Made by a program: the position numbers and the translations under genes. A DNA stretch of 64,000 nucleotides from Cystobacter fuscus. GTDB lineage: Bacteria; Myxococcota; Myxococcia; Myxococcales; Myxococcaceae. Below are positions 49,116-57,691 of this stretch, in pieces (position 1 is the stretch's first letter; each line of letters opens with the position of its first letter). The DNA is taken from the NCBI RefSeq assembly GCF_002305875.1, contig NZ_CP022098.1, positions 9,176,001-9,240,000 on the forward strand, read 5' to 3'. The notes beneath the pieces are model-generated. The model saw only the letters and a program-made list of their open reading frames with translations, was not told the DNA's origin and searched no databases.

Positions 49116-49868
49116 ATGCCTATCGTTGAAATCATCAAGAACGTCTTCGTGCAGTGGGGGGCCAACTGGGTGTTGTGGTTGCTGTTCGCCTTGTCCCTGG
49201 CCAGCTTCGGCGTCATCGTCGAGCGCTGGCTCGTCTTCCGGGGCAAGCAGGACGGCTTGCGCGAATTGACCCAGACGCTCGAGTCGTCGCTGGCCAGCGG
49301 GGACTTCGCCGGAGCGCTCGGGAAGCTCGAGGGGCGCACGTCCCTGGGCGCGATGGTGGCCCGCGCCGGGCTGCGGCTCGCTCCCCGCGGGCTGATGGCC
49401 GCCGACAAGGGCATGCAGAGCGCCCTCGCCGTCGAGCGCTCCGTCCTGGAGAACCGGCTGGCCTACCTGGGCACGCTGGGCAACAACGCCCCCTTCGTGG
49501 GGCTGTTCGGCACCGTCATCGGCGTGCTGCTGGCCTTCGAGGCGCTGGGCCACGCGCCGAGCGGCACGGGCGGCCACACGCCCCAGGTCGCCTCCAACGC
49601 CGTCATGGCCGCCATCGCCGAGGCCCTGGTGGCCACCGCCGTGGGCATCGGCGTCGCCCTGCCCGCGGTCGCCGCCTACAACTACTTCCAGCGGCGCATC
49701 ACCCGCATGCTCGCGGACGCCGAGGCCCTCACCAACCTCGTGCTGGCCTATCTGTCCGCCCGCGAGCAGGGCAGCGCCGGAGGCGAGCGCGCCGAGGAGG
49801 ACACCCCCACGGACGTGCCGCTCCAGGCCAGCGTCCGCGAGCCCAAGCACGCGCGAGGGGTGGTGTAG
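49116..49868 (+). CDS. exbB: ExbB proton-channel protein
   Basis: 250 residues, MotA/TolQ/ExbB family: three membrane segments (~18-40, ~115-140, ~160-185). Conserved LGTLGNNAPFVGLFGTVIGV and NAVMAAIAEALVATAVGIGV. With ExbD it harvests the proton gradient for TonB. Followed 2 nt later by exbD. Confidence 0.93.
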   Translation: MPIVEIIKNVFVQWGANWVLWLLFALSLASFGVIVERWLVFRGKQDGLRELTQTLESSLASGDFAGALGKLEGRTSLGAMVARAGLRLAPRGLMAADKGMQSALAVERSVLENRLAYLGTLGNNAPFVGLFGTVIGVLLAFEALGHAPSGTGGHTPQVASNAVMAAIAEALVATAVGIGVALPAVAAYNYFQRRITRMLADAEALTNLVLAYLSAREQGSAGGERAEEDTPTDVPLQASVREPKHARGVV

Positions 49869-49870
49869 CC

Positions 49871-50308
49871 ATGGCCGGTGGAACCCAGCCCCGCGGCGGC
49901 ATCATCGAGGGCATCAACGTCACCCCGCTCGTCGACATCATGCTGGTGCTGCTCGTCATCTTCATGGTCACCACGAAGCTCGTCGACAGCCCCGCCCTGC
50001 CGCTGGATCTGCCCCAGGCCTCCCAGAGCGAGCAGGTACAGACGGTGCTCGCCATCTCCATCACCGCCAACGGTCAGTTGTGGGTGGATGGACAGGTGAC
50101 ACCGGAAGAAGCCTTGAAGCAGAGAACACAGGAGGCGCTCGCCCGGGACCCCGAGCTGCGAGCCGTCATCCAGGCGGATGGCTCCGTGCCCCACCGGCTG
50201 GTCATCTCCGTGCTCGATCGGCTGAAGGAATCGGGTCTCACCCGGGTGGCGTTCGGCACGGTGCAGCCCCCGGCGGCGAGCGAGGGAGACGAGCGTGCGA
50301 AGCCCTGA
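49871..50308 (+). CDS. exbD: ExbD protein
   Basis: 145 residues: one N-terminal membrane helix with the essential Asp (INVTPLVDIMLVLLVIFMV), then a periplasmic ExbD/TolR domain (LPLDLPQASQSEQ; VIQADGSVPHRLVISVLDRL). The tonB start lies 14 nt before its end. Confidence 0.93.
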   Translation: MAGGTQPRGGIIEGINVTPLVDIMLVLLVIFMVTTKLVDSPALPLDLPQASQSEQVQTVLAISITANGQLWVDGQVTPEEALKQRTQEALARDPELRAVIQADGSVPHRLVISVLDRLKESGLTRVAFGTVQPPAASEGDERAKP

Positions 50309-51097
50309 GGAGAGCATCGCGTCCATCATCCTGGGCCCCGTGCGGACGAGGCCGCCGGGCATCCTCGCGGGCGCCGTCCTCGCGACGGTGGCTCTTCATG
50401 GCGCCGCGGGGGTGCTCGCCTGGCGAGCCTGGCCCTCGACGCCGACGCCCGCCCCCCGCGTCGAGCCCAAGCCATCCATCAAGGTGGAGCACGTGGTGGA
50501 CCTGCAACCCCCAGCGCCTCCCACCCCGCCTCCGCCGGCTCCTCCGCCGACACCCGCCCCCCGGGTGGCCCGCGCCCCCGCGCCCGCGAAGGCGCCTCCG
50601 CGCGACGTGCCCCCGAGCCCCCGCCCGCCGAGCCCGCCCAGGCGGCCGCGGTGGTGGCCGTGGACGCCGCCGAGGCGCCCCTGGACTTCACGGGCTTCGA
50701 CATCGTGAGCGGCTCGGCCGAGCGCTATGCCGGAGGCGTGACGGCCTCCAACGGACGCTCCACGAAGGCCGTCCCCGGCTCGGCCGCCGAGGCCCCCGGG
50801 CCCGCCTCTCCCGGCAGGGCCCGGTCCGTGCAACTGCCCGCGCGCAGTTGGAGCTGCCCCTGGCCTCGCGAGGCGGACGCCCTGCGCATCGACGAGCAGA
50901 CGGTCGTCCTGCGCGTCGTCGTCACCCCCGAGGGCCGGGTCACCACGGCCGAGCTGCTATCGGATCCCGGTCATGGCTTCGGGCAGGCGGCGCTCGCCTG
51001 TGCCCGGGAGGTGCGCTTCGATGCGGCCCTGGACGCCGAGGGGCGGCCCTACCTGGCCACCTCGCCCCCCATCCGCGTCCGCTTCACGCGCGGCTGA
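50295..51097 (+). pseudogene. tonB: TonB energy transducer, split by an apparent frameshift
   Basis: From GTG 50295 the first frame encodes a membrane anchor (GILAGAVLATVALHGAAGVL) and a Pro-rich spacer, then drifts into non-coding-like residues after ~50610. A second frame, open upstream of 50651, continues the Pro/Ala spacer (APEPPPAEPAQAAAVVAVDA) into a C-terminal TonB_C domain (VVLRVVVTPEGRVTTAELLS; VRFDAALDAEGRPY). Together they make one normal ~267-residue TonB. The shift equals loss of one base, likely in a C-run near 50610-50625. It may be a sequencing/assembly error, a real mutation, or frameshifting. Confidence 0.8.
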
Positions 51098-51115
51098 GGC
51101 CCCCGCGCGGGGGCC
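51098..51115. terminator. GC hairpin closing the iron operon
   Basis: GGCCCCCGCGCGGGGGCC is a perfect 18-bp palindrome starting directly after the tonB stop and 20 bp before the stop of the convergent gene. It lacks a T-tract, but its position suggests a bidirectional transcription stop. Confidence 0.6.
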
Positions 51116-51135
51116 GTCCAAAGCCGCCGCTCGGA

Positions 51136-51783
51136 CTAACGCAGCAGCGCGGCCTGCGCGAAGGCGGCCATGTGCTGCATGTTGACCTTGCCCTCCGCCA
51201 CCTCACCCGCCACGGCGGCCCCGGCGCTCACGGTGCCCACGATATCGGCCAGCTTGCCCACCGTGGGCGCCGCCCCCATCAGGGAGCCGAGACCGCCCAG
51301 GGGGCCCGCGGCCACCATGGCCAGGGAGTGGTCGATGAACTTGTTGGCGAACGGCTTGGCCAGCTGACCGATGCCGAAGGGCGCCTTGTCCAGCGCCTTG
51401 CCCACCAGGCTCTTGATGGGGCCCGTCAGGGCGCTCAGACCCTTCTGCACCAGACCCGAGACCTTGCCGAGCGCACTCGCGGCCTTGCCGGCCACCGAGC
51501 TCAGCCCACGCGCGGCGCTGCCCAGGGCCTTGCCGGCACTGCCCAGCGCGTTGCCAATCCCGCCCATCGCCTTGCCGATGGCGCTGCCGATGCCACCCAG
51601 CGCCCCGCCGATCCCGGTCTTGCCCGCCGTTCCGGTCTTGCCCGCGGCGCTCGCCCCGGTCTTGCCCGCCGCTCCGCTCTTGCCCGCGGCGCTCGAGCCC
51701 GCCGTACCGCCGCTCTTGCCCGCCGAGCCCGCACCACCACCCCGACCCGAACCGCCAGCGCCTCCTGCTCCGCCAACTCCCAT
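51136..51783 (-). CDS. Gly/Ala/Lys-rich low-complexity protein
   Basis: 215 residues. Residues ~1-60 are glycine-rich with repeats GKSG, GKTG (AAGKTGASAAGKTGTAGKTG). Residues ~60-130 continue as heptad-like GIGSAIGKAMGGIGNALGSA runs with Lys every ~7 residues, then an amphipathic helical C-terminus. No signal peptide. The composition suggests a membrane-active or structural helix. No known family; GAGG ~8 nt before the ATG supports expression. Confidence 0.6.
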   Translation of the reverse strand: MGVGGAGGAGGSGRGGGAGSAGKSGGTAGSSAAGKSGAAGKTGASAAGKTGTAGKTGIGGALGGIGSAIGKAMGGIGNALGSAGKALGSAARGLSSVAGKAASALGKVSGLVQKGLSALTGPIKSLVGKALDKAPFGIGQLAKPFANKFIDHSLAMVAAGPLGGLGSLMGAAPTVGKLADIVGTVSAGAAVAGEVAEGKVNMQHMAAFAQAALLR

Positions 51784-51902
51784 GGCCTGCCTCACATGTC
51801 TGCCCGGGATGCACACCGGGTGGGTTCATGAATGGCCCCGAATCACGGGGCGTATGAGGCAGTTATCGGCGGAGGCGATTCTCGAGTTGCGTGAAAACGA
51901 GA

Positions 51903-52337
51903 CTACATGCGGCGTGGCCGTGCCTTGGGCACCTGCTTGAGCAGCTCCTGGCTCGTCTCCTCATCCACCGGGACCTGCTCCTGGTCCTCGTCGCCCCGCA
52001 GCGAGGGCTTGTCCTGGGTGTCCGACGGGGATTCGAACTGGCTCTTGTAGGCCTCGACGTTCCCAAGGCCCAGATCCCCCCGGACTCCCGCCAGGAGGAA
52101 CTGGCCCACCTGCTCGGAGGAGGGAGCATTGTAGCCCGCGGCCCGCAGCTCCTCGTCCGGGGCCACGTAGAGCTGGGGTTCCTGCTCCGGATTGCGCAGA
52201 TAGTGGAGCACCATCTCCACGTAATCCTCCAACTCCATCCCCACGTCCCTCGCGATCCGCCGGGTGTCCGGGTCGGCGAGCAGCTTGGCGCGCATGTTCT
52301 CGATGGGGAGCTGGGGACCTGGCTTCTTCTGGGACAT
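51903..52337 (-). CDS. Hypothetical protein
   Basis: 144 residues, mainly helical and acidic at the C-terminus. Segments IENMRAKLLADPDTRRIARD and MELEDYVEMVLHYLRNPEQE look conserved-like; no domain recognised. ATG 52337 is chosen over an upstream in-frame ATG at 52376 because homogeneous coding bias begins here; the ribosome site is weak. Confidence 0.5.
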   Translation of the reverse strand: MSQKKPGPQLPIENMRAKLLADPDTRRIARDVGMELEDYVEMVLHYLRNPEQEPQLYVAPDEELRAAGYNAPSSEQVGQFLLAGVRGDLGLGNVEAYKSQFESPSDTQDKPSLRGDEDQEQVPVDEETSQELLKQVPKARPRRM

Positions 52338-52461
52338 GGCGGCGGACTCGCATCCACGAGGAGTGAGGACGTCCACCCGACCCTACTCCACCCCCGCGAG
52401 GGCCAGCCACCCCACGCCTTGGGCTCGGCAACAATTTCTCCGAAACCGAGAGAATGACGGC

Positions 52462-53172
52462 ATGGATCCGATCAGCCGCCGCTCCTTCTCCCCCCTGCCC
52501 GCGCCCGTGCCCACCGCCGCTCCTCGGCCCGCCCCCCAGGCGGCGGTGAACGGCACGTCCAACGCGAACGCCGCCCAGACGCTCGGACACGTGCACAAGA
52601 GCGGCTTCGACGCGGCGCCCCGGCCCGTGAAGGCGGCGCAAGGCACGTGGCGCGCCCCGGCGGACTCGGAGCTCGGACGCACCATCAACGGCATGCTCGA
52701 GCGCCTCAAGCAGTGCCCCATCACCCTCAAGGGGGACACCCCCGAGAGCCTCTTCCGCCGCGCCATCCTCGACAACAAGCACGTGACGAACGAGCAGCTC
52801 CTGGCCATGTCGAAGGTGCCCTTCGAGAAGCTCGACTCGGGCCCGGAGACGCGCGCCAAGGTGCTGGAGAAGATTCCCAACGCGCGCGAGCTGCCCGTGC
52901 ACCAGTTCACCGTGGCCATGCTGTCGGCGGTGACGGGGATCGACGCCCAGAAGCTGTCCGAGGCGTGCCCGGACCTGGGCATGACGGGCGCCCCCAACAC
53001 CCCGCTGCTCTACGCGGCCAAGGGCGAGCGCATGCAGCGCTCCACCGCCCTGCACGACTTCACGGACTACCTGCGCGGTGCCGGAATCCAGGGACTCAAC
53101 AAGGCCGTCTGGGGAGTGGAGAACCGGGTGCTCTCGGCCATCGTCAGCGCAGTGGGCGGCGGCCGCTATTAG
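52462..53172 (+). CDS. Hypothetical protein
   Basis: 236 residues. The N-terminal ~60 are Pro/Ala-rich and likely disordered; the rest is helical (LFRRAILDNKHVTNEQLLAM; NARELPVHQFTVAMLSAVTG). No signal peptide or catalytic motif. It is divergent from the preceding gene, and cysE follows 19 nt later on the same strand. Confidence 0.55.
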   Translation: MDPISRRSFSPLPAPVPTAAPRPAPQAAVNGTSNANAAQTLGHVHKSGFDAAPRPVKAAQGTWRAPADSELGRTINGMLERLKQCPITLKGDTPESLFRRAILDNKHVTNEQLLAMSKVPFEKLDSGPETRAKVLEKIPNARELPVHQFTVAMLSAVTGIDAQKLSEACPDLGMTGAPNTPLLYAAKGERMQRSTALHDFTDYLRGAGIQGLNKAVWGVENRVLSAIVSAVGGGRY

Positions 53173-53191
53173 TGGTTAGTCTCGTCGGCCC

Positions 53192-54037
53192 ATGGCGGAA
53201 CCCAACGCTCGGCTCATCCAAACGCTCATCGAGGCGCGCAAGCGCCATTGCTTCCCTCCGGACGTACGTGCCTCCGCGCCCGAGTTCATCGAGAAGGTGC
53301 TGGCGCTGCTCTTCCCCCACTTCTCCCACCGTCCCGACTACAGCGCCGTGGGCGTGCGCTCCGAGGTCGCGGCGGTCGAGGCGGTGCTCACGCGAGTGCT
53401 GGACACGCTCGTGCCCCGCTACCCCGTGCCCACCAACGACATCCCCCAGCGCTTCATGGACGCGCTGCCGGAAATCTACGAGTGGCTGCGCCAGGACGCC
53501 GAGGCCATCTTCGAGGCGGACCCGGCTGCGCGCAGCGTGGACGAGGTCATCCTCACCTACCCGGGCTTCTACGCCATCGCCATCTACCGCCTGGCGCATG
53601 CGCTCCACGGACTCGGCTACCCCCTGCTGCCCCGGCTGCTCACCGAGCTGGCCCACCAGCGCACCGGCGTCGACATCCACCCCGGCGCCACCATCGGCCG
53701 CCGCTTCGTCATCGACCACGGCACCGGCGTCGTCATCGGCGAGACGACCGTCATCGGACAGCGGGTGAACATCTACCAGGGTGTCACCCTGGGCGCGCTC
53801 CAGGTGCAGAAGACCCTGGCGGACAAGAAGCGCCACCCCACCATCGAGGACGACGTCGTCATCTACGCCAACGCCACCATCCTCGGCGGCGACACCGTGG
53901 TGGGCCGCGGCAGCGTCATCGCCGGCAACGCCTTCATCACCCAGAGCATCCCCCCTGAGTCCATGGTGACCCGCCGCAGTGAAGTCCGCGCCCGCCAGGG
54001 GAAGACGGAATTCGACGAGCTGGAATATCACATCTGA
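53192..54037 (+). CDS. cysE: Serine O-acetyltransferase
   Basis: 281 residues: N-terminal helical domain, then a left-handed beta-helix of hexapeptide repeats with catalytic GVDIHPGATIGRRFVIDHGTG and GVVIGETTVIGQRVNIYQGV. Acetylates serine to O-acetylserine in cysteine synthesis. The C-terminus EFDELEYHI ends in Ile, the residue type that binds CysK in cysteine synthase complexes. cysK follows after 53 nt. Confidence 0.93.
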   Translation: MAEPNARLIQTLIEARKRHCFPPDVRASAPEFIEKVLALLFPHFSHRPDYSAVGVRSEVAAVEAVLTRVLDTLVPRYPVPTNDIPQRFMDALPEIYEWLRQDAEAIFEADPAARSVDEVILTYPGFYAIAIYRLAHALHGLGYPLLPRLLTELAHQRTGVDIHPGATIGRRFVIDHGTGVVIGETTVIGQRVNIYQGVTLGALQVQKTLADKKRHPTIEDDVVIYANATILGGDTVVGRGSVIAGNAFITQSIPPESMVTRRSEVRARQGKTEFDELEYHI

Positions 54038-54090
54038 TATGGCGGATATTCGTCTAGGCTAACGGAATCATTCCTGGAGGAGCCGAACCC

Positions 54091-55011
54091 ATGAAGGCCC
54101 AGAACATCCTCGAGACGATTGGCAACACGCCGCACGTGCGCATCAACCGGCTGTTTCCCTCGCGGGTCCAAGTGTACATGAAGCTGGAGCGGGCCAACCC
54201 GGGCGGCAGCATCAAGGATCGCATCGCGCTGGCGATGATCGAGGACGCCGAGAAGAAGGGCCTGCTCAAGCCGGACAGCGTCATCATCGAGCCCACGTCG
54301 GGCAACACGGGAATCGGGCTCGCCATGGTGGCGGCGGTGAAGGGCTACAAGCTCATCCTGGTGATGCCCGAGTCGATGAGCATCGAGCGGAGGCGGTTGA
54401 TGGCGGCGTACGGAGCCACCTTCGAGCTGACGCCGCGGGCGCAGGGCATGAAGGGCGCCATCGCCAAGGCGCAGGAGCTGGTGGCGGCCAACCCCAAGGC
54501 GTGGATGCCGCAGCAGTTCGAGAACGAGTCGAACATCGAGGTGCACAAGCGCACCACGGCCCTGGAGATCCTCAAGGACTTCCCCGAGGGGCTGGACTAC
54601 CTGGTGACGGGCGTGGGCACGGGCGGGCACATCACGGCGTGCGCCGAGGAGCTCAAGAAGCACTGGCCGAAGCTGCAGGTGTTCGCGGTGGAGCCGACCA
54701 AGTCGCCCGTCATCAGCGGCGGCCAGCCCTCGCCCCACCCCATCCAGGGCATTGGCGCGGGCTTCATCCCGAAGAACCTCCACAAGGAGGCGCTCAACGG
54801 CGTCATCCAGGTGGCGGAGGAAGCGGCGTTCGAGTTCACCAAGCGCTCGGCGCGTGAGGAGGGCATCTTCGTGGGCATCTCCTCGGGCGCGGCGCTGGCG
54901 GCGGTGAACCAGAAGATCCCGGAGATTCCGGACGGCAGCCGGGTGCTGTGCTTCTGCTACGACACGGGCGAGCGCTACCTCTCCATCGACAACCTCTTCC
55001 CGGCGCAGTAG
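54091..55011 (+). CDS. cysK: O-acetylserine sulfhydrylase (cysteine synthase)
   Basis: 306 residues, fold-type II PLP enzyme. PLP Lys in NPGGSIKDR, asparagine loop [26 protein letters not shown] phosphate-binding loop, and SSGAALAAV. Converts O-acetylserine plus sulfide to cysteine. Forms an operon with cysE. Confidence 0.94.
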   Translation: MKAQNILETIGNTPHVRINRLFPSRVQVYMKLERANPGGSIKDRIALAMIEDAEKKGLLKPDSVIIEPTSGNTGIGLAMVAAVKGYKLILVMPESMSIERRRLMAAYGATFELTPRAQGMKGAIAKAQELVAANPKAWMPQQFENESNIEVHKRTTALEILKDFPEGLDYLVTGVGTGGHITACAEELKKHWPKLQVFAVEPTKSPVISGGQPSPHPIQGIGAGFIPKNLHKEALNGVIQVAEEAAFEFTKRSAREEGIFVGISSGAALAAVNQKIPEIPDGSRVLCFCYDTGERYLSIDNLFPAQ

Positions 55012-55041
55012 CACCGCCACGGACAGAGTCGCGGTACCGAG

Positions 55042-55079
55042 CCCCGGGCGCCCTCAGGCGTGCCGGGGTTCTTCTTTTG
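55042..55079 (+). terminator. Intrinsic terminator after cysK
   Basis: CCCCGG pairs with CCGGGG (55063-55068), with an inner CGCC/GGCG stem and CTCA loop, followed by TTCTTCTTTT. Stem plus T-tract is a classic Rho-independent terminator 30 bp after the cysK stop. Confidence 0.85.
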
Positions 55080-55101
55080 TAACTCGCATTTCCATGTGAT
55101 T

Positions 55102-55138
55102 CCGGAGCGACGGTTTTTGACTGTGTCGCTTCCGGAGG
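55102..55138 (+). promoter_or_regulatory. Leader hairpin overlapping the toxin ribosome binding site (copy A)
   Basis: CCGGAGCGAC (55102-55111) pairs with GTCGCTTCCGG (55125-55135, one bulged T). The right arm runs into the Shine-Dalgarno GGAGG (55134-55138), 6 nt before GTG 55145. Folding would partly hide the ribosome site. The same hairpin occurs before copy B. Confidence 0.55.
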
Positions 55139-55144
55139 TGTGCC

Positions 55145-56827
55145 GTGTCCACCCGTCTTCCTGGCACTCGCCCTACGAGTGCGCGGCGGAGCCCCTTCCT
55201 TGGCGCCGGGGCCCTCCTCGTCCTCTCCCAGTTGTCGTGTGCCACGGGCACCCCACGGAACAGCTTCGTGGCCCATCACTCCAGCTCGCTGACGCCCCCT
55301 CCAGCACCCAAGGAGAATGTGGCCGCTACAGCGGAGCCAGGACTCGAGTCCGCCACCGTGTACGCCGTGGACTTCCTGGAGCCCGGCAATGTCGCCACCC
55401 GGCCAGTGCCCCTTCCCAGGGCCGAGTTCCAACAAGCCTTCCTGCGTCTTACCCGCGACGTGAGGCTGGGAGCGAAGACTCCACGAGCGGCCGCCCGGGA
55501 GTTGCTCCACCTCCTGCCGCCACCCGAGGGCGTAGAGACGGTGGACAGCCAGGGAGACTGGCTGCTGGAGGTGTATCGCGACCAGGGCTACACCCTGGTG
55601 CCCGAGCGCCAGGAGGGCCCGGTGGTCCTCACCCCCGCGGCGGATGAAGCCCTGAGGGCCAGGTACCTCCAGTGGTGTGTGCCCCGAGGAGGCGGTGACT
55701 GCCTGGGCCTGCTGGACGATGGGCCCTACCTGCGTACGGATGACCGGCGGGCCTTCGCCCTGGCGCTGGCCTTCGGCCACGTGCTCGACGAGACGCGCGG
55801 GGCCCTGGCGCGTGAGCTGCTGGACGTGCGGATGCTCGTCTCCACGGTCGTCTGGACGGTGGCGCTCTACTGCATGATGTGGGTGGTGCCCGAGCCAACG
55901 ACCAAGGCCCTGGCCGCCGGCATGACCCTCCTGCTGATGGGCTACGTAGGCCTCGAGACGCTGTACGGCCTCATGAACGGGTGGGCCCGCATGGCCGACA
56001 CGGCGCACCACGCCACCACCTTCGAGGAGCTGCGCGCGGCGGGAGAGGAGTTCGGCAAGGTGCTGGGAGAGGATGCGGCCCGGGCCATGATTCTCGCCGT
56101 GGCCACTCTCGGCGGGCACACGCTGGGGCAGGTGCTGCCACGGGTGAAGTCGCTTCCGCGCTTCAAGCTCGCCGGGAAGCAATTCGAGGCACAGGGCGGC
56201 GCCGGCGTCATGGGGCGCCTGGAGGTGACGGAGGCGGCGCTTGCCACAGAGGGCGCCCTGGCCAAGGCGGTGGCGGCGGCGGACACGGTGGCCACGTCTC
56301 CCCAGGGCCCCCTGGCCGTGGTGATGCTCAAGACGGGGCAGGGCCGTGGGGCGGGACAAGCCCCTGGGGGCCGCTATGCCGAAACCGTCATTCGTCATCG
56401 GGGCGGCAACCGACAGGTGGAGTTGAGCGACGGCCAGCGCTGGCACGTGCCCCGGGGCAAGTCAGCCGCGGACATTCCCGCCGAGGACAAGGTGGGCGAC
56501 ATGCTCCAGGAGGCCGTTACCAAGGCCGCGAACGAGTGGGGACCCAACAGGCTCTCGCGAGCCGAGCGAGACGCCATCGACAAAGCCCTGAAGAAGGGCG
56601 AGTACTGGCTGGCACGACTGCTGGAGCGCGAAGCCCGGGGACGCTACGTTCATGAAGAGCTAAAACGACAATTCCAACATCTCTATCGCTTCAACCAGCA
56701 AGGGGTCGATGTGGTTGACCTCTCACCGGGCGGATACAAGTACGAGATTCTCTCCGGCACACACACGAACCTGGCGCGGCACGGCCGGCGTATGGCGGGC
56801 GAATTCTTCCGGATGCTCACCTTCTAA
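55145..56827 (+). CDS. SitA-like polymorphic toxin lipoprotein, copy A
   Basis: 560 residues. Signal peptide with Cys32 (LSQLSCATG) likely lipidated; a conserved N-terminal region; two hydrophobic segments (~228-280, LVSTVVWTVALYCMMWVVPE and GMTLLLMGYVGLETLYGLM); an Ala-rich region; then a C-terminal toxin domain from ~485 ending KYEILSGTHTNLARHGRR and MAGEFFRMLTF. The form matches myxobacterial SitA (SitA5-like) toxins delivered between kin by TraA-dependent outer-membrane exchange; that family link is from memory. The toxin activity is unknown. GTG start with GGAGG 6 nt upstream. Confidence 0.75.
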   Translation: MSTRLPGTRPTSARRSPFLGAGALLVLSQLSCATGTPRNSFVAHHSSSLTPPPAPKENVAATAEPGLESATVYAVDFLEPGNVATRPVPLPRAEFQQAFLRLTRDVRLGAKTPRAAARELLHLLPPPEGVETVDSQGDWLLEVYRDQGYTLVPERQEGPVVLTPAADEALRARYLQWCVPRGGGDCLGLLDDGPYLRTDDRRAFALALAFGHVLDETRGALARELLDVRMLVSTVVWTVALYCMMWVVPEPTTKALAAGMTLLLMGYVGLETLYGLMNGWARMADTAHHATTFEELRAAGEEFGKVLGEDAARAMILAVATLGGHTLGQVLPRVKSLPRFKLAGKQFEAQGGAGVMGRLEVTEAALATEGALAKAVAAADTVATSPQGPLAVVMLKTGQGRGAGQAPGGRYAETVIRHRGGNRQVELSDGQRWHVPRGKSAADIPAEDKVGDMLQEAVTKAANEWGPNRLSRAERDAIDKALKKGEYWLARLLEREARGRYVHEELKRQFQHLYRFNQQGVDVVDLSPGGYKYEILSGTHTNLARHGRRMAGEFFRMLTF

Positions 56828-56838
56828 TAGGGACGATC

Positions 56839-57471
56839 ATGGACTGGCTCGGTAACGTCGTCTTCAAGGATCGGGAAATCGAAAACGAGCGGCTGGAGCT
56901 GACGGACAAGAATGCGAACTACATTCTCGGCCCCAACCTGACGCTAAAAAACTGCACCCTTGTGCTGAAGGCGGCCTCCAGGCGTCTGTCCATCGACAGG
57001 GCCCAGTTCGTCGATTGCGCCTTCGAGGTGAAGCAGGAGTTGAAGAACTATCAGGACTGGATAGGGGCATCCCTCAAGGGATGCCGTTTCAAGGGGCGTC
57101 TGACGGGGTGCGATTTCGGCCACTGGCCCGAATACAGCAGCCTGCCATGGTGTCAACTTGGGTCCATCGAGGACTGTGACTTCACCGAGGCCCGCCTGGA
57201 TGGCTGCCGCATCATGGGCTGTGACCCTGCCACCCTCCGCTTTCCCAAGTGGCCCTGCTTCACCATCTTGGACCCCATTGGGCGAGCCCGCGAACTCAAC
57301 AGCGTCGAGTGGCCGGGAGGTTTTCGCCCCATCATCGTGGAGGGCCAGTACAGGGATCCTCCCCGCACAATGGCCGTAACGTTCTACGCCCCATCCCTCG
57401 CCAGGCGCCGCGAAACCACCGAGGAGGCGTTCAGGGCCGTCATTGAGCAGTTCGACTGCATCGTCTACTAA
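56839..57471 (+). CDS. Pentapeptide-repeat-like candidate immunity protein, copy A
   Basis: 210 residues, 11 nt after the toxin stop. Irregular five-residue periodicity (QFVDCAFE; SLKGCRFKGRLTGCDFG; DCDFTEARLDGCRIMG) suggests a right-handed beta-helix, as in pentapeptide-repeat proteins. No signal peptide, so cytoplasmic. Position directly behind the toxin and co-divergence with it mark it as the cognate immunity protein (inference). ~65-70% similar to copy B by eye. Confidence 0.65.
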   Translation: MDWLGNVVFKDREIENERLELTDKNANYILGPNLTLKNCTLVLKAASRRLSIDRAQFVDCAFEVKQELKNYQDWIGASLKGCRFKGRLTGCDFGHWPEYSSLPWCQLGSIEDCDFTEARLDGCRIMGCDPATLRFPKWPCFTILDPIGRARELNSVEWPGGFRPIIVEGQYRDPPRTMAVTFYAPSLARRRETTEEAFRAVIEQFDCIVY

Positions 57472-57472
57472 C

Positions 57473-57515
57473 TTCGGCGCCGCATCCCCTCCGAGTCGTC
57501 TGACACCTTGTCCAG
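57473..57515 (+). repeat. 43-bp tail repeat, copy 1
   Basis: Starts TTCGGCGCCGCATCCCC and ends TCTGACACCTTGTCCAG, immediately after the immunity gene stop. A near-identical copy (about 39 of 43) lies at 59357-59399, next to the group II intron. It looks like the 3' flank of an ancestral toxin-immunity unit. Confidence 0.7.
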
Positions 57516-57691
57516 AGAGCAGAGACGTGGCCACCGAGTGTTTGAGGATCGGACGCATAGGTTCACCTCGCGCTCATGGCCGTCCAGGACTATGGACCCG
57601 TCCAGCACCGAACCTGATAAGACACCATCCCTCACTTGACTTGTATGGTCAAATCCGCTTGGCTGCGCGATGACCTCAAAGGGGGGCACAC

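Larger units (their letters stand above)
55086..57471 (+). repeat. Duplicated toxin-immunity unit, copy A
   Basis: Leader, toxin gene and immunity gene are repeated at 59449-61831. Much of the toxin gene matches over long uninterrupted stretches (for example 56140-56320 against 60500-60680), whereas the last ~100 toxin codons and the immunity gene are diverged. A recent duplication or gene conversion of the shared part with diversification of the specificity part is inferred. Confidence 0.85.
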
